From Corylus avellana (Eukaryota; Streptophyta; Magnoliopsida; Fagales; Betulaceae), in NCBI RefSeq assembly GCF_901000735.1, contig NC_081547.1, positions 28,755,382-28,819,381 on the forward strand: a DNA stretch of 64,000 bases. The letters are read 5' to 3'. Under the pieces are notes generated by a model. It was not told where the DNA came from and did not search any database. It worked only from the letters and a program-made list of their open reading frames with translations. The position numbers were made by a program, and so were the translations under genes. Positions 46,340-58,262 of the stretch are shown here, piece by piece. Each line of letters opens with the position of its first letter. The first letter of the stretch is position 1.

Positions 46340-46506
46340 GGACTTGAATGTTATTTGTCAAAGTCATCCACAAATATGCAATCATATATAATAGGACTTG
46401 AATGTTATTTGTCAAATTCATCCACAAATATGCAATCATATCTAATAGGACTTGAATGTTGTTTGTCAAAGTCATCCACAAATATGCAATCATGTAGGAC
46501 TTGAAT
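46340..46506. repeat. 54-bp minisatellite upstream of receptor kinase unit 1
   Basis: Units beginning ggacttgaatgtt start at 46340, 46394 and 46448, with a partial fourth at 46497. Periods are 54, 54 and 49 bases, with one or two changes per unit. It lies 150-320 bases upstream of the unit 1 start codon. A single similar unit occurs at 48108-48150 upstream of the pseudogene, so the expansion is specific to unit 1. Confidence 0.85.
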
Positions 46507-47029
46507 ACTCTATATTCAACGGGGCATTATGAATGAGACTTCTTAGCAATCTAATTTCTTCACAAAGCTCTATGTTCCTGCAAAAGCAGAAGTTCATTAT
46601 TTTAATTGACATGTTGGGACATTTGGAAATTCCCATAATACATTAGAAAGAAAACAACTTCTGCTCTGATAACATTAGGAAGCAAAACCAGCTGAGTGAC
46701 TTATAAAGCACCTATTGACTAAAATAAGATGGAAATTTTAGGTAGTTTAATGTTTTTGTCCTAATAAGAGGTACATGTGGACTTTAATGAGGTGAAAACC
46801 TTAATTTAATGTTTTGATCCTAGTAAGAGCCCTGGAAAATCTACTTGTGCTAGCAGATTGTATACCTAAGTAAGACTTATGCTTGAGGTCCAAAAGAATT
46901 ATTTGAAAACTGAAAGGTTTGAAATTCAAGGCCCATATACAATACTTAGGATAGTCTTCAATCACTCTATGATTTATCTATCACTAGCCAAAACTTCTAA
47001 ACTAAAATGTGTTGCGGTACCTGAGTTGG
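46507..47029 (-). other. 3' flank of receptor kinase unit 2 (pseudogene)
   Basis: Homologous to 40930-41404 and 52120-52558: it shares the ttcctgcaaaagcagaa acceptor block and the aaatctacttgtgctagcag block. This shows the three receptor units were duplicated together with their 3' flanks. Confidence 0.6.
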
Positions 47030-47773
47030 TCAGTATCCAATACCTAGAAAAGCATTTTTGATTTGATGTACTTCCCTAGTGATGTCCTCCATATTCATTC
47101 TTTCCTTTGGCGATTCCAATGAACAAGCAATGCCGATTTTGAAAGCTGAAAGTAAACACTTCTGCATACTGGCATTTATCTGACTTAGGTTCTCAATGTG
47201 ACTTTCCTCTTCCTCCTCAATATCATTGTGATCTTCATACTTGTAACTATCGTTTTCGATTGGAATTGACATTTCATTTACTTCTCTTGTGAGAAGGTTT
47301 GGATCTACAATCTGCATAAGTCTTTTTGACAATGTCGTCTTAATAAAGTTATGGAGGTTGAAATCATCTTTAAATATTTTGTCAGCCGGTCTCTTTCCTG
47401 TGAACAGTTCCATCACGAATATCCCAAAGCTATAGACATTTCCTTCTTTTGATGCATTGCCACCCATTCCATACTGTGCAATCAATAGATTTCACTTTCA
47501 CATGCATAAGTAATGTGACGATTTCATATAACAGCTTAATACATACTTTAAAAGATCTAGGATTTAGTAACTAGAAACAAAATTTAGTTAATATTTGGAA
47601 AATAAAGTGATGGAGAGCCTGCATTCCAAAATCAGAAGTAAATGTTTTGGAAATTGCATGATAAAGTGGATCAATTTTCATACTTGCTCGGTACATGTGG
47701 CATGAGAAGATAAAATTAATATTAATGATAAGGATCGACTAATTATGTTCATTTTGTGGCTATGAAGCTTCAT
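47030..47773 (-). pseudogene. LRR receptor kinase pseudogene with the LRR/kinase exon deleted, unit 2
   Basis: The last kinase exon (47475-47030) is open and like unit 3 (YGMGGNASKEGNVYSFGIF ... AFLGIGY). Upstream, the start codon and six codons (MKLHSH, 47773-47756) join directly to intron sequence near 47750. Compared with unit 3, about 3.3 kb is missing: the whole ectodomain, the membrane segment, the kinase N-lobe and part of the intron. The acceptor at the last exon has also lost its AG by one substitution. No functional receptor can be made. Confidence 0.9.
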
Positions 47774-48640
47774 TGAAATGGAGAGAAGCAGAAAGTTGGT
47801 GAAATATTGGTGCAAGGCAGAGCAAGATACAGAGTTCTATGTGCGCTCTTGGTCTGGGCTTTTTTTGGTGTGAACTTATAGGCAATTTTCAAGACACAAT
47901 GTTCTTGTATTCTTCTTTTAAAATTTTCTCTAACCACAGTATTTTTATTTTTTTTATATATAAATTATAAAAAGTCCCTGTTTGGTACTGATTTACCCTT
48001 TTCCTTTTTTATTTTTTATTTTTTATTTTTTATTTTTTTATTATTATTTTTTTTATTCAATACTGGAAAAAGAGGAGTGCTGATTTACCCACATGTGGGA
48101 CTTGAATGTTGCTTGTCGATCAAAGTCATCGTCAAATGAGAAATCATAAGATACTGAAGGTTCCTGGATTCTTCTTTTAGAATTTTCCTTAGCCATAATG
48201 TTTTTTATAAAATATCCTTGACTACTGCACCCCAACTGTATTTACGCTGCTAAATTACGACACATTGCAGCTGCGCAGACCTAATTATAAACATGTATAT
48301 TCCAAGTAACCTCTGTTTGAAATTTGGTTGTTAGTTTGTGTGTATCTAAGTGTTAAGTCATCAGTTATCTCTCAAAAATTTAAATAGATAGGAGGAGGTA
48401 ATCTCAAAGCTCAAACTCCATTTCGATGGGCATGTTTAATTAAAATGAGAGGGTAAATTGATAGAGTCAATGTTCGAACTTAAGATCTTTAGTTTTGATA
48501 ACATATTAAATTATCAATTATTTCAAAAAACTTAAACTAATAAAAAAAAGTAAATTTAATCATTTAATAAATAATACAACACAAGCAACCGCAGAGGAGA
48601 GGAAGATAGCTATTGGTAGGGATCACTTAAGAGTTAAGGG
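47774..48640. other. 5' flank of the unit 2 pseudogene and spacer
   Basis: 47774-47930 and 48100-48190 are homologous to the upstream region of unit 1 (46189-46340). The rest is AT-rich with T-runs (48005-48060). At 48355-48560 there is a stretch resembling the TRIM at 11.1 kb in its aaattaatcatttaat-type ends and gttcgaac motif, too decayed to call. Confidence 0.5.
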
Positions 48641-48647
48641 TGTTGAA

Positions 48648-49072
48648 GAATTTTCATGGCACAAATTGTTGAGTCCTTGACCCGCTGATATGAAATATCT
48701 TGAACGCGTGAGAAGTGGGCCAAAAGGAATTGTTACAAGTCTTTTGGCAGAAGACTGAAAAGACCTCACTAGCATGACTCAAAGTCTTTGGCAAAGTTGC
48801 CGTCTCATACGCGCACATTAAAGTTGTTGTTGAAAACCATTGCATGTCGGGTCATATTCTTCTCGTACAAGATTGGGAGTTGAAGGAAAATACACGGTGA
48901 TTTCGTTGAAACTATACGTCAAAAGCTGGGAATGGCACGCTTGAGAGTGGATTTGAGATTGGGATCGAGAACTACCCTTAGGGCAAAAGGTAGCTTCGGC
49001 CACCCCAAATTAGCTCTTTGGGTGGCTTCCGTCACCCATGGCTTAGTTGGAGTGGTTGGCCCCCTTAATTTT

Positions 49073-49125
<53 letters not shown>

Positions 49126-51325
49126 TTTTATTATTTATTTTTAGTGGAAGATGTGACAGGTTGGTGGCTGTTGACCAGAATTTTTAAAAAAATTGATGAA
49201 CAGTTTTGGCAGTATTGCCGATATCCCGATCAGTAGATTTGTGATACGGGTTTTCAACAAACTTGAATTTTGGGAATTTTAGACAACCAAGTGGAAGACT
49301 TTTGAGGTGTCTACCACTAGCAATAACAATACAGCGTCGTGAGCGAAAGTGACAGAGAGAAGTGAAAGAAATGAATTAATTAAAAATAATGGAAAATCAT
49401 ATTTTAAAAAATGTAGAAAGTTATATTAAAAAGTTAGTAACTAAAAACATAATTATATTTTGACTAGTTAAAATGGCAAAATAATTCTTAATAAGCTCTC
49501 GAAAATTTATTTTAATCAAAATTTAGTTAAATTTTATAAAAAGTAAGTTCCATCCAGCTCTCTATTTTTTTTCTCCATTTTAAGAACTGGGTTTGGAGAC
49601 TACATGTGAATGTATGTGACAGTCTCCTTTGATTGCCTATCTTCATTAATTGTTTCTTTTTCGATGCGGAAAATTATTCCTCAAAAATAATTGCTCAACT
49701 TAATTTATAAAAGATACTTTGGACTAGCTAATCGGCCTCTCTTTGGTGTTACTATTCCTCTTTTTTGGTTCTAATCAGTTTCTAAAGCAGGGTTGGGGAT
49801 CTGTAGCTTGATTTTTTGCTGAATATCATGGATTTACGGCACAACAGAGAGACAGACTCAAAGAAGAATTGTTTCTCACATTTTACAAAAGATATCTTTT
49901 ACTTGCAACTTGCTCATGAACAGCCTGAGCAACAAATGGAGTTAGATTATTGGTGTTATTTATTTTACATAGTTCGGTCTATAAGCGCTTAAGATAATAT
50001 TTGCTCTCTAATTAGAGAGAGAAGGGGAAAAAAAATATTAAAAAAATATTAGAAAATAACATTTAAAGAAAGTCGAGAGTTATAATAGATAATCTGTTAG
50101 AGTTTGCATTAAAAAATTAGTAGCTAAAATATAAAAATGTGTATTTTGAACGGCTAAAATAGTCACTCTTGCTGGAGATGCTCTATAAGCTAAAGAGCCT
50201 ATTCACTATTCATGTTAGAATAAAAAAAAAAAAAAGTTAGTCTAACCATTCTATGGAAATGAAATTTAGCTTATAATAGCTAGTCAAATCTAACTATTTT
50301 CATATATATGACTACTCTCTTGGGGATGCTCAAAGGTCAAAAAAATCTTACTCAAAGACCAAGAAGAATCCTGATCATAAGTTTTCACATCCTCATAAGA
50401 ATCCTCATAAGGTGGGGTAATTAAGTATTCAGTTTATTTTTGCAGGAATATGGCTTTACTGATTTGCAGCAGAGACTCGAAGAAGATGCATAGTATTATG
50501 CGTGCTCTTTGTAGGACTCAATTGGGGTGTTTGAAGTTAGAATTTTCAAAGCACAGGTTCTTGAGTCCTTGACACGCTGATACGTAATAATGTAATATCT
50601 TGAACGAGTGAGAAGTGGACCAAATTAAAAGTCTTTGGGTCTTCAATTAATGTCTTGCTATTTTCGGATGAAAAAGTGGGGAACAAGACAACAAGTTATG
50701 TACGTCTTATGTATTTACACCTTCACAATCTAGCCAGCCCTACGTTTATTATCTATTTAAGTATCCTTTTAGTGCCTATTTTTATTGTTTGTTTCTCTAT
50801 CAAAAAATATTCATCGAAAATGATCGCTAAATTAATAAAAGATGTATATATATGTGGCCGGTTTCCTTCGATTGCTTATCTTCATTGTTTCTTTCTCTAA
50901 TCTATGGAAAATTATTCCTTGAAAATGGTTGCTGAGCTTATAAAAGATACTTTGGACTAGCTAATTAATCAGCCTCTTTTTTGTCTTATTATTCCTCTTT
51001 TTGCAAATCAGTTTCTAATGCAGAGTTGGGGACCTGTAGTTTGATTTTGGCAGATTATAGCTTTATGGATTTACAGCGTAACAGCAGAGACTCAAAGAAT
51101 ACTTATTTTCCATACATTTTACAAAATATATCTTTCACTTGCAACTTGCTAAAAATTCTGAGCTACAAATTGAATAATGTCATCACTGAAAAGACTCAAA
51201 GGAACGCGTGACAAGTGGGCGTAATTAAAGGAGTTGTTAAAAGTCTTTTGGCACAACACTGAAAAGACTTCACTAGCATGACTATAAGAAGTCTTTGGCA
51301 AAGAGACCGTTTCATATGCATTGTA
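48648..51325. repeat. Locally duplicated non-coding blocks within the receptor cluster
   Basis: Block X (gagtccttgac-cgctgatatg ... agtcttttggca ... actagcatgact) occurs at 48648-48815, partly at 50542-50640 and again at 51183-51325. Block Y (ctatcttcatt ... aaagatactttggactagct ... cacattttacaaaa-atatc) occurs at 49615-49945 and 50868-51165. Copies are 80-90% alike by eye. None has a convincing coding frame. Confidence 0.6.
48970..49121. mobile_element. Fragment related to the GC-core MITE, with (TA)n tail
   Basis: Contains ggccacccc, gggtggcttccgtcaccc and ggttggcccc motifs followed by (TA)n (49080-49121). It parallels the core and TA run of the element at 6991-7390 but lacks recognisable arms. 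Confidence 0.45.
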
Positions 51326-51340
51326 TCCATTAATCCATAG

Positions 51341-51520
51341 CAAGTGGCTATCGTAATGGACGACCTCGGAGTCCATGACTGACCTGGAGAGTTACACTAT
51401 GGACCGTCCGATGGAGTTGATCCAATCCTCCTTTTCCTTCCCGAGAAACAATGAAATAGGTAAATTAATCAAATGGACTTCTCGGCCTGGCCCTCCAGAG
51501 CCTCACCTCGGGCCTTTGGG
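51341..51520 (-). pseudogene. PH1-like pseudogene fragment
   Basis: 51341-51440 matches the C-terminal coding end of PH1, with ctatcgtaat, acctcggagtc, an identical atggaccgtccgatgga and ttgatcca-tcctcctt. After about 35 unrelated bases, ggacttctcggcctggcc (51475 onward) matches the N-terminal coding end, and the sequence to 51575 resembles the PH1 upstream region (aaatttgtgaat repeats). The middle of the PH domain, about 230 bases, is deleted and the frame is broken. Confidence 0.8.
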
Positions 51521-52180
51521 TAAATTTGTGAATTGTAGACGGCAAAATTTGTAAATTTGTGAAAGAACCCCATTCACTTGTCTGATCCATTTTGCACTTT
51601 TGGTTCTTGAGTCCATAATCCAAACCCATTTTGGTTTGTATTACTCCCTCACTAAACGCTAGGCTGCTAGCTAGTCCAACGTAAGTCCGCGTGGGCCAAG
51701 AACATCAGAAGGCTGGGTTGGCCCACAAAGGCAAGAGTACCAGCCTCAGACAAGACACACCCGCAGAGAATAGCCCCCTAGACTAATATATATCTAGTGC
51801 TGATAGTTTCTTTATGTTACAAAATGTGCCTTGATTCAAAGGTGTAATATTGTCTTATAGCTACTGACATTATTCTCATTAGCATATATTTTGCACGTTA
51901 CAATATGCTTAGTGCATGTTTTTAAGAAAGTCTTAAATATGTTGATCACTTTTTTTTTTCCCTATTCAAACAAAGGAAACAAGGAAAGGGAAAACAAAAC
52001 ACAGTAGCAGTAATTAAAGTTACATAGAAGGGTCTTTGTCACTCTTAATTCTAAGGAAAAAGAGACATATGTTGATCATTTTACAAATGTTCTAATTTAG
52101 GTACTTTGTTGGAATAAAGCCTATACTCAACATACTCAACAGGGGCATTATGAAACAGACTTCTCTGTAATCTGATTTCT
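51521..52180. other. Spacer between the PH1 fragment and receptor unit 3
   Basis: No gene is seen. The first part continues PH1-upstream homology; the rest is AT-rich up to the 3' exon of unit 3. Confidence 0.45.
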
Positions 52181-55100
52181 TCACAAAGCTCCATGTTCCT
52201 GCAAAAGCAGAAATTAATTATGTTTGATATGTGGGGCATTTGGAAATTCCCATAATACAGCAGAAAGAAAACAACTTCTGCTCTGAAAACATTAGGAAGC
52301 AAAACCAGAGTGACTTATAAACTGCCTCTTGACTAAAATAAGATGGAAATTTTAGGTAGTTTAATGATTTAGTCCTCATAAGACATACCTGTGGACTCTA
52401 ATGAGGTGGAAGCCTTAATTTAATGTTTTGACCCTAATAAGAGCCTTGGAAAATCTACTTGTGCTAGCAGATTGTATACTTAATTAAGAATTATTTGAAA
52501 ATTGAAAGGTTCAAAATTCAAAGCCCATATACAATACTTAGGATAGTCTTCAATAACTCTATGATTTATCTGGCCAAAACTTATAAATTAAATTGTGTTG
52601 CATTACCTGAGTTGGTCCATATCCAATACCTAGAAAAACATTTTTGATTCGATGTAGTTCCCTAGTGACGTTCTCCATATTCATTCTTTCCTTTGGTGAT
52701 TCCAATGAACAAGCAAGACTGATTTTGAAAATTGAAACTAAACACTTTTGCATACTGGCATTCATCTGGCTTAGGTTCTCAATGTGACTTTCCTCTTCCT
52801 CCTCCTCAATATCATCGCGATCACCAAACTTGTAACTATCGTTTTCTATTGGCATTGACATTTCATTTACTTCTCTTGTGAGAAGGTTTGGATCTACAAT
52901 CTGCATAAGTCTTTTTGACAATGCCACCTTAACGAAGTTATGGAGGTTGAAATCGTCTTTAAACATTTTGTCAGTGGGACTCTTTCCCGTGAACAGTTCC
53001 ATTGCGAATACCCCAAAGCTATAGACATCTCCTTCTTTTGATGCATCGCCACCCATTCCATACTCTGCAATCAATAGATTTCACATGCATAGGTAATGTG
53101 ACAATGATTTCATATAGCAGCTTAATACATACTTTAAAAGATCTAGGATTTAGTAACTAGAAACAAAATTTAGTTAATATTTGAAAAATAAAGTGATGGA
53201 GAGCCTGCATTCCTAAATCAGAAGTAATTGTTTTTGGAAATTGCATGATAAAGTGGATCAATTTTCATACTTGCTCGGTACATGTAGCATGAGAAGATAA
53301 AATTAATATTAATGATAATGATCAACCAATTATGTTCTTCCCTTGGTTTTTGTTTATTTGCATGGACCAATTAAGTACTAGATAAAGGCCTTCCAACAAG
53401 CCATGGCTGCATGTATTGGTTATCCATGGCCTAATTCTTTATTGGATGACAATTCAATGAAGTATCTTTACACACACAAAACACAAGATGAAAGATAATA
53501 TTCTTCTTCTATACTGTTTTGTCTCCTCTTAACCAACATTCATTTTCAGATGTACCTATTAAGTCTTCTTTGATCTTGAAAATTTGTTTTGGCTTGAATT
53601 TTCACTTTTTCAGCTTTAGATCCGGATCTCAATGTACAAAGGAAATGTGCCATTATTTTCTCATATTTAAGACTTGTTAAATAGTGCTCAAGTGCTAAGC
53701 ACAACCTATTAATCTCTATCAAAGCCTTAAAATCATATATGGGACCAATATTCCTAAGTTGTAGAAGAAACCAGTTCTGAAAAGCAGCCCTGCCATTTTT
53801 TCGGCATTGTCTATCATTTTCCTTCTTGTTAGTCCGTGTAAATCAGATTGGTATGTTGTCAAAATTCAAAAAAAGCATAGAGAGCATTGAGGAAATAAAT
53901 AGAAAGGGAAAAAATGAACAGGTATAGCTTGGTAAAAAAGACAGTTAATGAGGTTTTCCAATTTGATCAAAATCATGATTTAGAAGATTTATGTAGTTAT
54001 GTACCTGGAGCAGTGTAGCCAATTGTACCCTTCATTCCAACTGTGCTGTTTTTATGTTGAGAAACATCATTGGTTGTAGAAAGGAGCCTTGCCAAACCAA
54101 AATCACTTACATGAGCAATCATGTCATCATCAAGAAGAACATTGCTTGGCTTTAAATCGCAATGAATAATAGGTCTTTCGCATTGGTCATGAAGATAATG
54201 TAGTGCAAAAGCGACATCAATTGCAATATTTAGTCTCTGAAGAAGGTTTAAATTTCTTGACTGATTTTCATTGTCGAAATCTCGATGCAGCCACTTCTCT
54301 AAGCTTCCATTTGCCATAAATTCGTAAACTCGAGCTTTGAACTCATTACCGCTATAGTCCATGCTGGAGCAACATGTTAAGATCTTAACGAGATTCCGAT
54401 GCCGTATATTTCTTAACGCATTGCATTCAGCCATAAAACTCTTGGAAGCTCCTTTTTGTTGAAGGTTCAAGACCTTGACAGCAATCATCCTTCCCTCTTG
54501 ATCAACAATTCCTTTATAAACGGAGCCGAAACTACCAGATCCTATTAAATTTCTTGGCGAGAATCCGCTAGTCATGTGATAGAGTTTTGCATATGAAACC
54601 TTTGAAATAATATCAGTTTGTGAGAGAGTAAAAGATGATTTCTTTCCTGAATTTTTCCTCTTGTAAATAATAAGAGATAAAGCAAGCATAATCAGGAAAA
54701 ACACAGCCCCACAAACAATTATGAGTACTAATTTGAAAGCATGAGATTTTCTTTGTTTCATAACTTTGATGTTGCATGCTTTCAATTGCAGGACCAAGAT
54801 ACCCCCACAAAGATTTTTATTTCCAATCACCGATATTGTGCTTGCATTACTGAAGACTCCTTTTGTTGGCATCTCACCTTCCAAATCATTAAAAGAAAGA
54901 TTCAAATATCGCAAAACAGAGAGTTTTTGTAGATCATTTGGAATCAGGCCTGACAAGTTGTTTCGTGAAAGATCTAAATATAGAAGGCTTTTCAAGGAAG
55001 CCAGAGATGGAGGCAAGGTTCCTTGAAATGAATTACCCTCTAGGTAAAGGTACTCCAAGCCCCAGCAGTTTCCAATAGTTGTAGGAATCTCACCGGATAG

Positions 55101-56702
55101 ATAATTGCCGGAGACATCCAATTGATAAAGACTCTTTAAATTGCCTACTGCCATTGGTAAGGTGCCAGTTAATGAGTTTTGTGACAAGTTGAGTTCTAGT
55201 AATTGGGAAAAAAGACCGATATTGGGTATGGCTCCACTAAGCTTATTTTGTGAAATGTCCAACTCCTGCAAATTTGTACATTTTTCAAAACTTGATGGAA
55301 TGATTCCTTCCAATTTGTTCTGTGATAAGAAAAGTTTAACCACTTGAGTCAGGTTGCCTATAGAGGCTGGTATTTGTCCTGACAATCTATTTCCATCCAA
55401 ACCCAATCCCTGCAGCATTTGAAACTTCCCAAAATAAGAGGGAATGGTGCCATTGAACAGGTTTTGCGCCATGTTTAAGGTGGTTAAGTTTACGAGGTTT
55501 TCTAATTCTGAAGGAATAATTCCGGATATTTGATTGCCATCAAGATATAGTTGACTAAGAAGCCTCGACAAATTTCCGATAGAGTTGGATAAACTTCCTC
55601 CAAATTTGTTATTTGAAAAATCAAGCATTTCCAGTTGGGTGCAGTTTTCCAAAGATGCCAAGAAATCCAAGTCCTTAGTTGAATAACTTCCAAGCTTATT
55701 TCTACCAACACCTAGCCACCAAAGATTTGGCAAGTTTCCCAGATCAATAGGAACCTGTCCCACAAAATTGTTTTTGGAAAAAGCAAGCACTTGAAGCTTA
55801 GAAGCATTGGACAGTGAAAGTGGGATTGGACCAGAGAATTGATTGGTCGAGATGGACAAAATTTTGAGATTAGGGAGAGTGTGGCCTATGTTGGCTGGAA
55901 GAGTGCCACTAAGATAGTTAACTGCAGTTGATATGATGCTTATTGTTGATATATTGTAAAGGGCATAAGGGATCGTACCGGTCAGATTATTGCCCACCAC
56001 TTCGAAGAAAGATAACCTCTGCAAGCGGCCTATTTCTTCTGGAATTTTTCCCACAAAATTGTTAAGCGCCAAGGATAGCTCTTGGAGAGAAGAAATATTT
56101 CCCAAGGAAGGTGGGATGCGTCCTGTCAAATTGTTCCCTCCAATCTGAAGCATCTCAAACTTCTTCAAAAAGCCAAGCTCAACAGGAATGTTCCCAGTAA
56201 GTTTATTCCTTGTGAAGTCCATCACTCTGAGGTCAGGACAGTTAGTGAAGTTGCTCGGGATCTCCCCTGTCAACGAGTTATTGCTAAGAAGGAGATTCTG
56301 CAGTCTGAACAAATGAGTAACTTCTTGTGGAATTTTGCCGTATATGAAGTTGTCTTGGAGATCAAACAACCTAAGAAAGCTGAGGTTGCCAATGAAAGGT
56401 GATATGGATCCACGCAAAGCATAGCCTTGTAGGTCCAAGGCTGTAACTCTTTGATGCTGACGGCTACATGAAATCCCCTGCCATCTGCAGAAGTTGATAG
56501 AATCATTCCAGGAGCTCAAGATGTTATGCGGGTCGTCTGCTATTAATTCTTTGAATCTGAACAAAGCCAGACGATCGGTCTCATTTGTTGGAGCTGCAGC
56601 AATGCTGGGTGGTCGCAAGCAGAGTAAATTGATAGAAGAGAGAAGAATGAGATGAAGGTTTATGAAGCATAATGCACGTATGTTGAGGATGTGAAGCTTC
56701 AT
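52181..56702 (-). CDS. LRR receptor-like kinase, non-RD, XA21/EFR type (about 1,057 residues), unit 3
   Basis: Exon 1 is 56702-54005 and exon 2 begins at 53064. I favour exon 2 ending at 52607 (CAG|gtaatg), with a short third exon 52198-52181 (EHGAL, stop) after a tttgcag acceptor. Reading through instead ends at 52559 and gives 1,067 residues. The protein has a signal peptide, an N-terminal cap (NETDRLALFRFKELI, CRWQGISC), about 20 LRRs, a membrane segment (LVLIIVCGAVFFLIMLALSL) and a kinase with GSGSFGSVYKG, IAVK, IIHCDLKPSN and DFGLAR. As in unit 1, HCD replaces HRD (non-RD). Exon 2 carries the kinase C-lobe (EYGMGGDASKEGDVYSFGVF ... ERMNMENVTRELHRIK). The stop found just before the donor in the other two units is absent here, so the tail differs. 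Likely a plasma-membrane immune receptor; ligand unknown. Confidence 0.88.
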
Positions 56703-56744
56703 TGGGTTGGAGAAGCAGAGAAAGTTGGTGAAATATTGGTACAA

Positions 56745-58262
56745 GGCAGAGCAATTAGATGCAGAACATTATGATTTATGAGAGTTCATGTCAACTTCAT
56801 CCATCTAATATATATCCAGCTACCATTACCAAGAGCCACTATTGTAGACCAGTATGGTATGAAACAACATAATAGTATTTCAGCATTTGAAGACCTTCTG
56901 GATAATTTATGGAAATCAAAGATATGCTTGTTAAGGTACATTTGACTTGAAGGGAGGTGAGTAGGAGACAAAATGGTTGTCGAGATCGAAGATGCTTTTT
57001 AAACCAATTGTCGTATCTTCGAATTTCAACTTGAGTTAGCATTTAACAAAATAAACAAAATAAGGAATTGTTGACTTTTGATTTCAATATAAATTTGGTT
57101 TGGTTTGCTTATCCTCATCTACTTGATGACGTGGTAGCTGCGTACACAGTAAATCATGCGGCAGTAAATCATGCCTCATGCCGGTTAGAATATTTTCTGG
57201 TTTTATATTATTGATTTATATTTTTTTTAGGTATAAGTCAATTAAAATTAAGCGTACACAATTCGCATTAGAGACACATTACACACTTGTGATTTGCCTC
57301 ACTAACATCCATTGCATCATAAATTAAATGACTCTGCTGGGTCTCATGGGTACTCATGTAACTTCCTGTTATTTTACTTGCGATCAGGATAATATTTAAT
57401 ATTCAATGCAACCTCCTTTTTTTTTTTTTTTTTTTTTCTGTAAATTCTAAGCTCGATGAAATATATATAGAATAAAGATTCGTCATACATGTTGAAAAAT
57501 CTAAAACGACTCCAAACGACACCTATTCAAATGTCTAGGTGATTCACAAATATTAAGCGGAATAAGATCTGACCTAACAATCAATAATCAACCAAATACA
57601 GATATGTAATAAAAATCAAGAACACAGATATTTGTTTACGAAGAAGAAACCATTTAGAGAACTCTCTAAATGTAAAACCTCTCCGGCGTAGCCAAACCCA
57701 GGAAATCAATCCACTATAAGAAGAATAAGGAATACAAGAAGAATTACAAAACCTTTGCAATTTTACTTTTCCTTGTACACGACAAGTGACCCACTTGACT
57801 TCTACCGCAGTAGCCCTTTTCAGAACATCTGGCACAATTCTTCTATAAGATTTCCTTTCACTGGAACTCCGATTAGCTTTATGTACGTATTTAATCCCTT
57901 CTCAAATAAGCTAGAACAATATCTCTCTCTAAGCTCTCTGATTTTGGTGAAGAAATTAATAATGAAATGTGAAAATAAATAAATAGCTGAATAAAATAAA
58001 TGACATAAAAGATTTAACGTGGTTAGTTCAAATTAACGCTGACAAGGTCTTTTGGCAACAAAATCTTTGGCCGGCCGAACCTTGAAAGTCTCTTCCCATC
58101 TAAGAGAAATAGACCTCCGGCCTAGTTTTTTTTTTTCAAATGTTTTGTTGTTTTCGGAAGAAAAAGTTCTACAAGTGATGTCTTATGCCAAAAAAGAAAA
58201 TAATAATAATTACAAAAAGAAACAGTTTCCACGCTAAATTATATATCTCGGTTGGATCAATC
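56745..58262. other. Upstream flank of unit 3 and spacer before the copia element
   Basis: The receptor promoter region is followed by AT-rich DNA with a poly-T run (57417-57438). 57480-58100 has repeat-like features (short runs around acctctccggcg and aacgtggttag) that may be an old retroelement in antisense. No intact gene. Confidence 0.4.

Noticed and set aside
46340..46506. CRISPR-like array of regular repeats
   Set aside because: Units are contiguous without unique spacers, in a plant nuclear genome; it is a minisatellite.
47030..47485. A stand-alone 151-residue kinase-like gene
   Set aside because: It is only the last exon of a receptor kinase. The rest is deleted and the splice acceptor is lost, so I call it a pseudogene.
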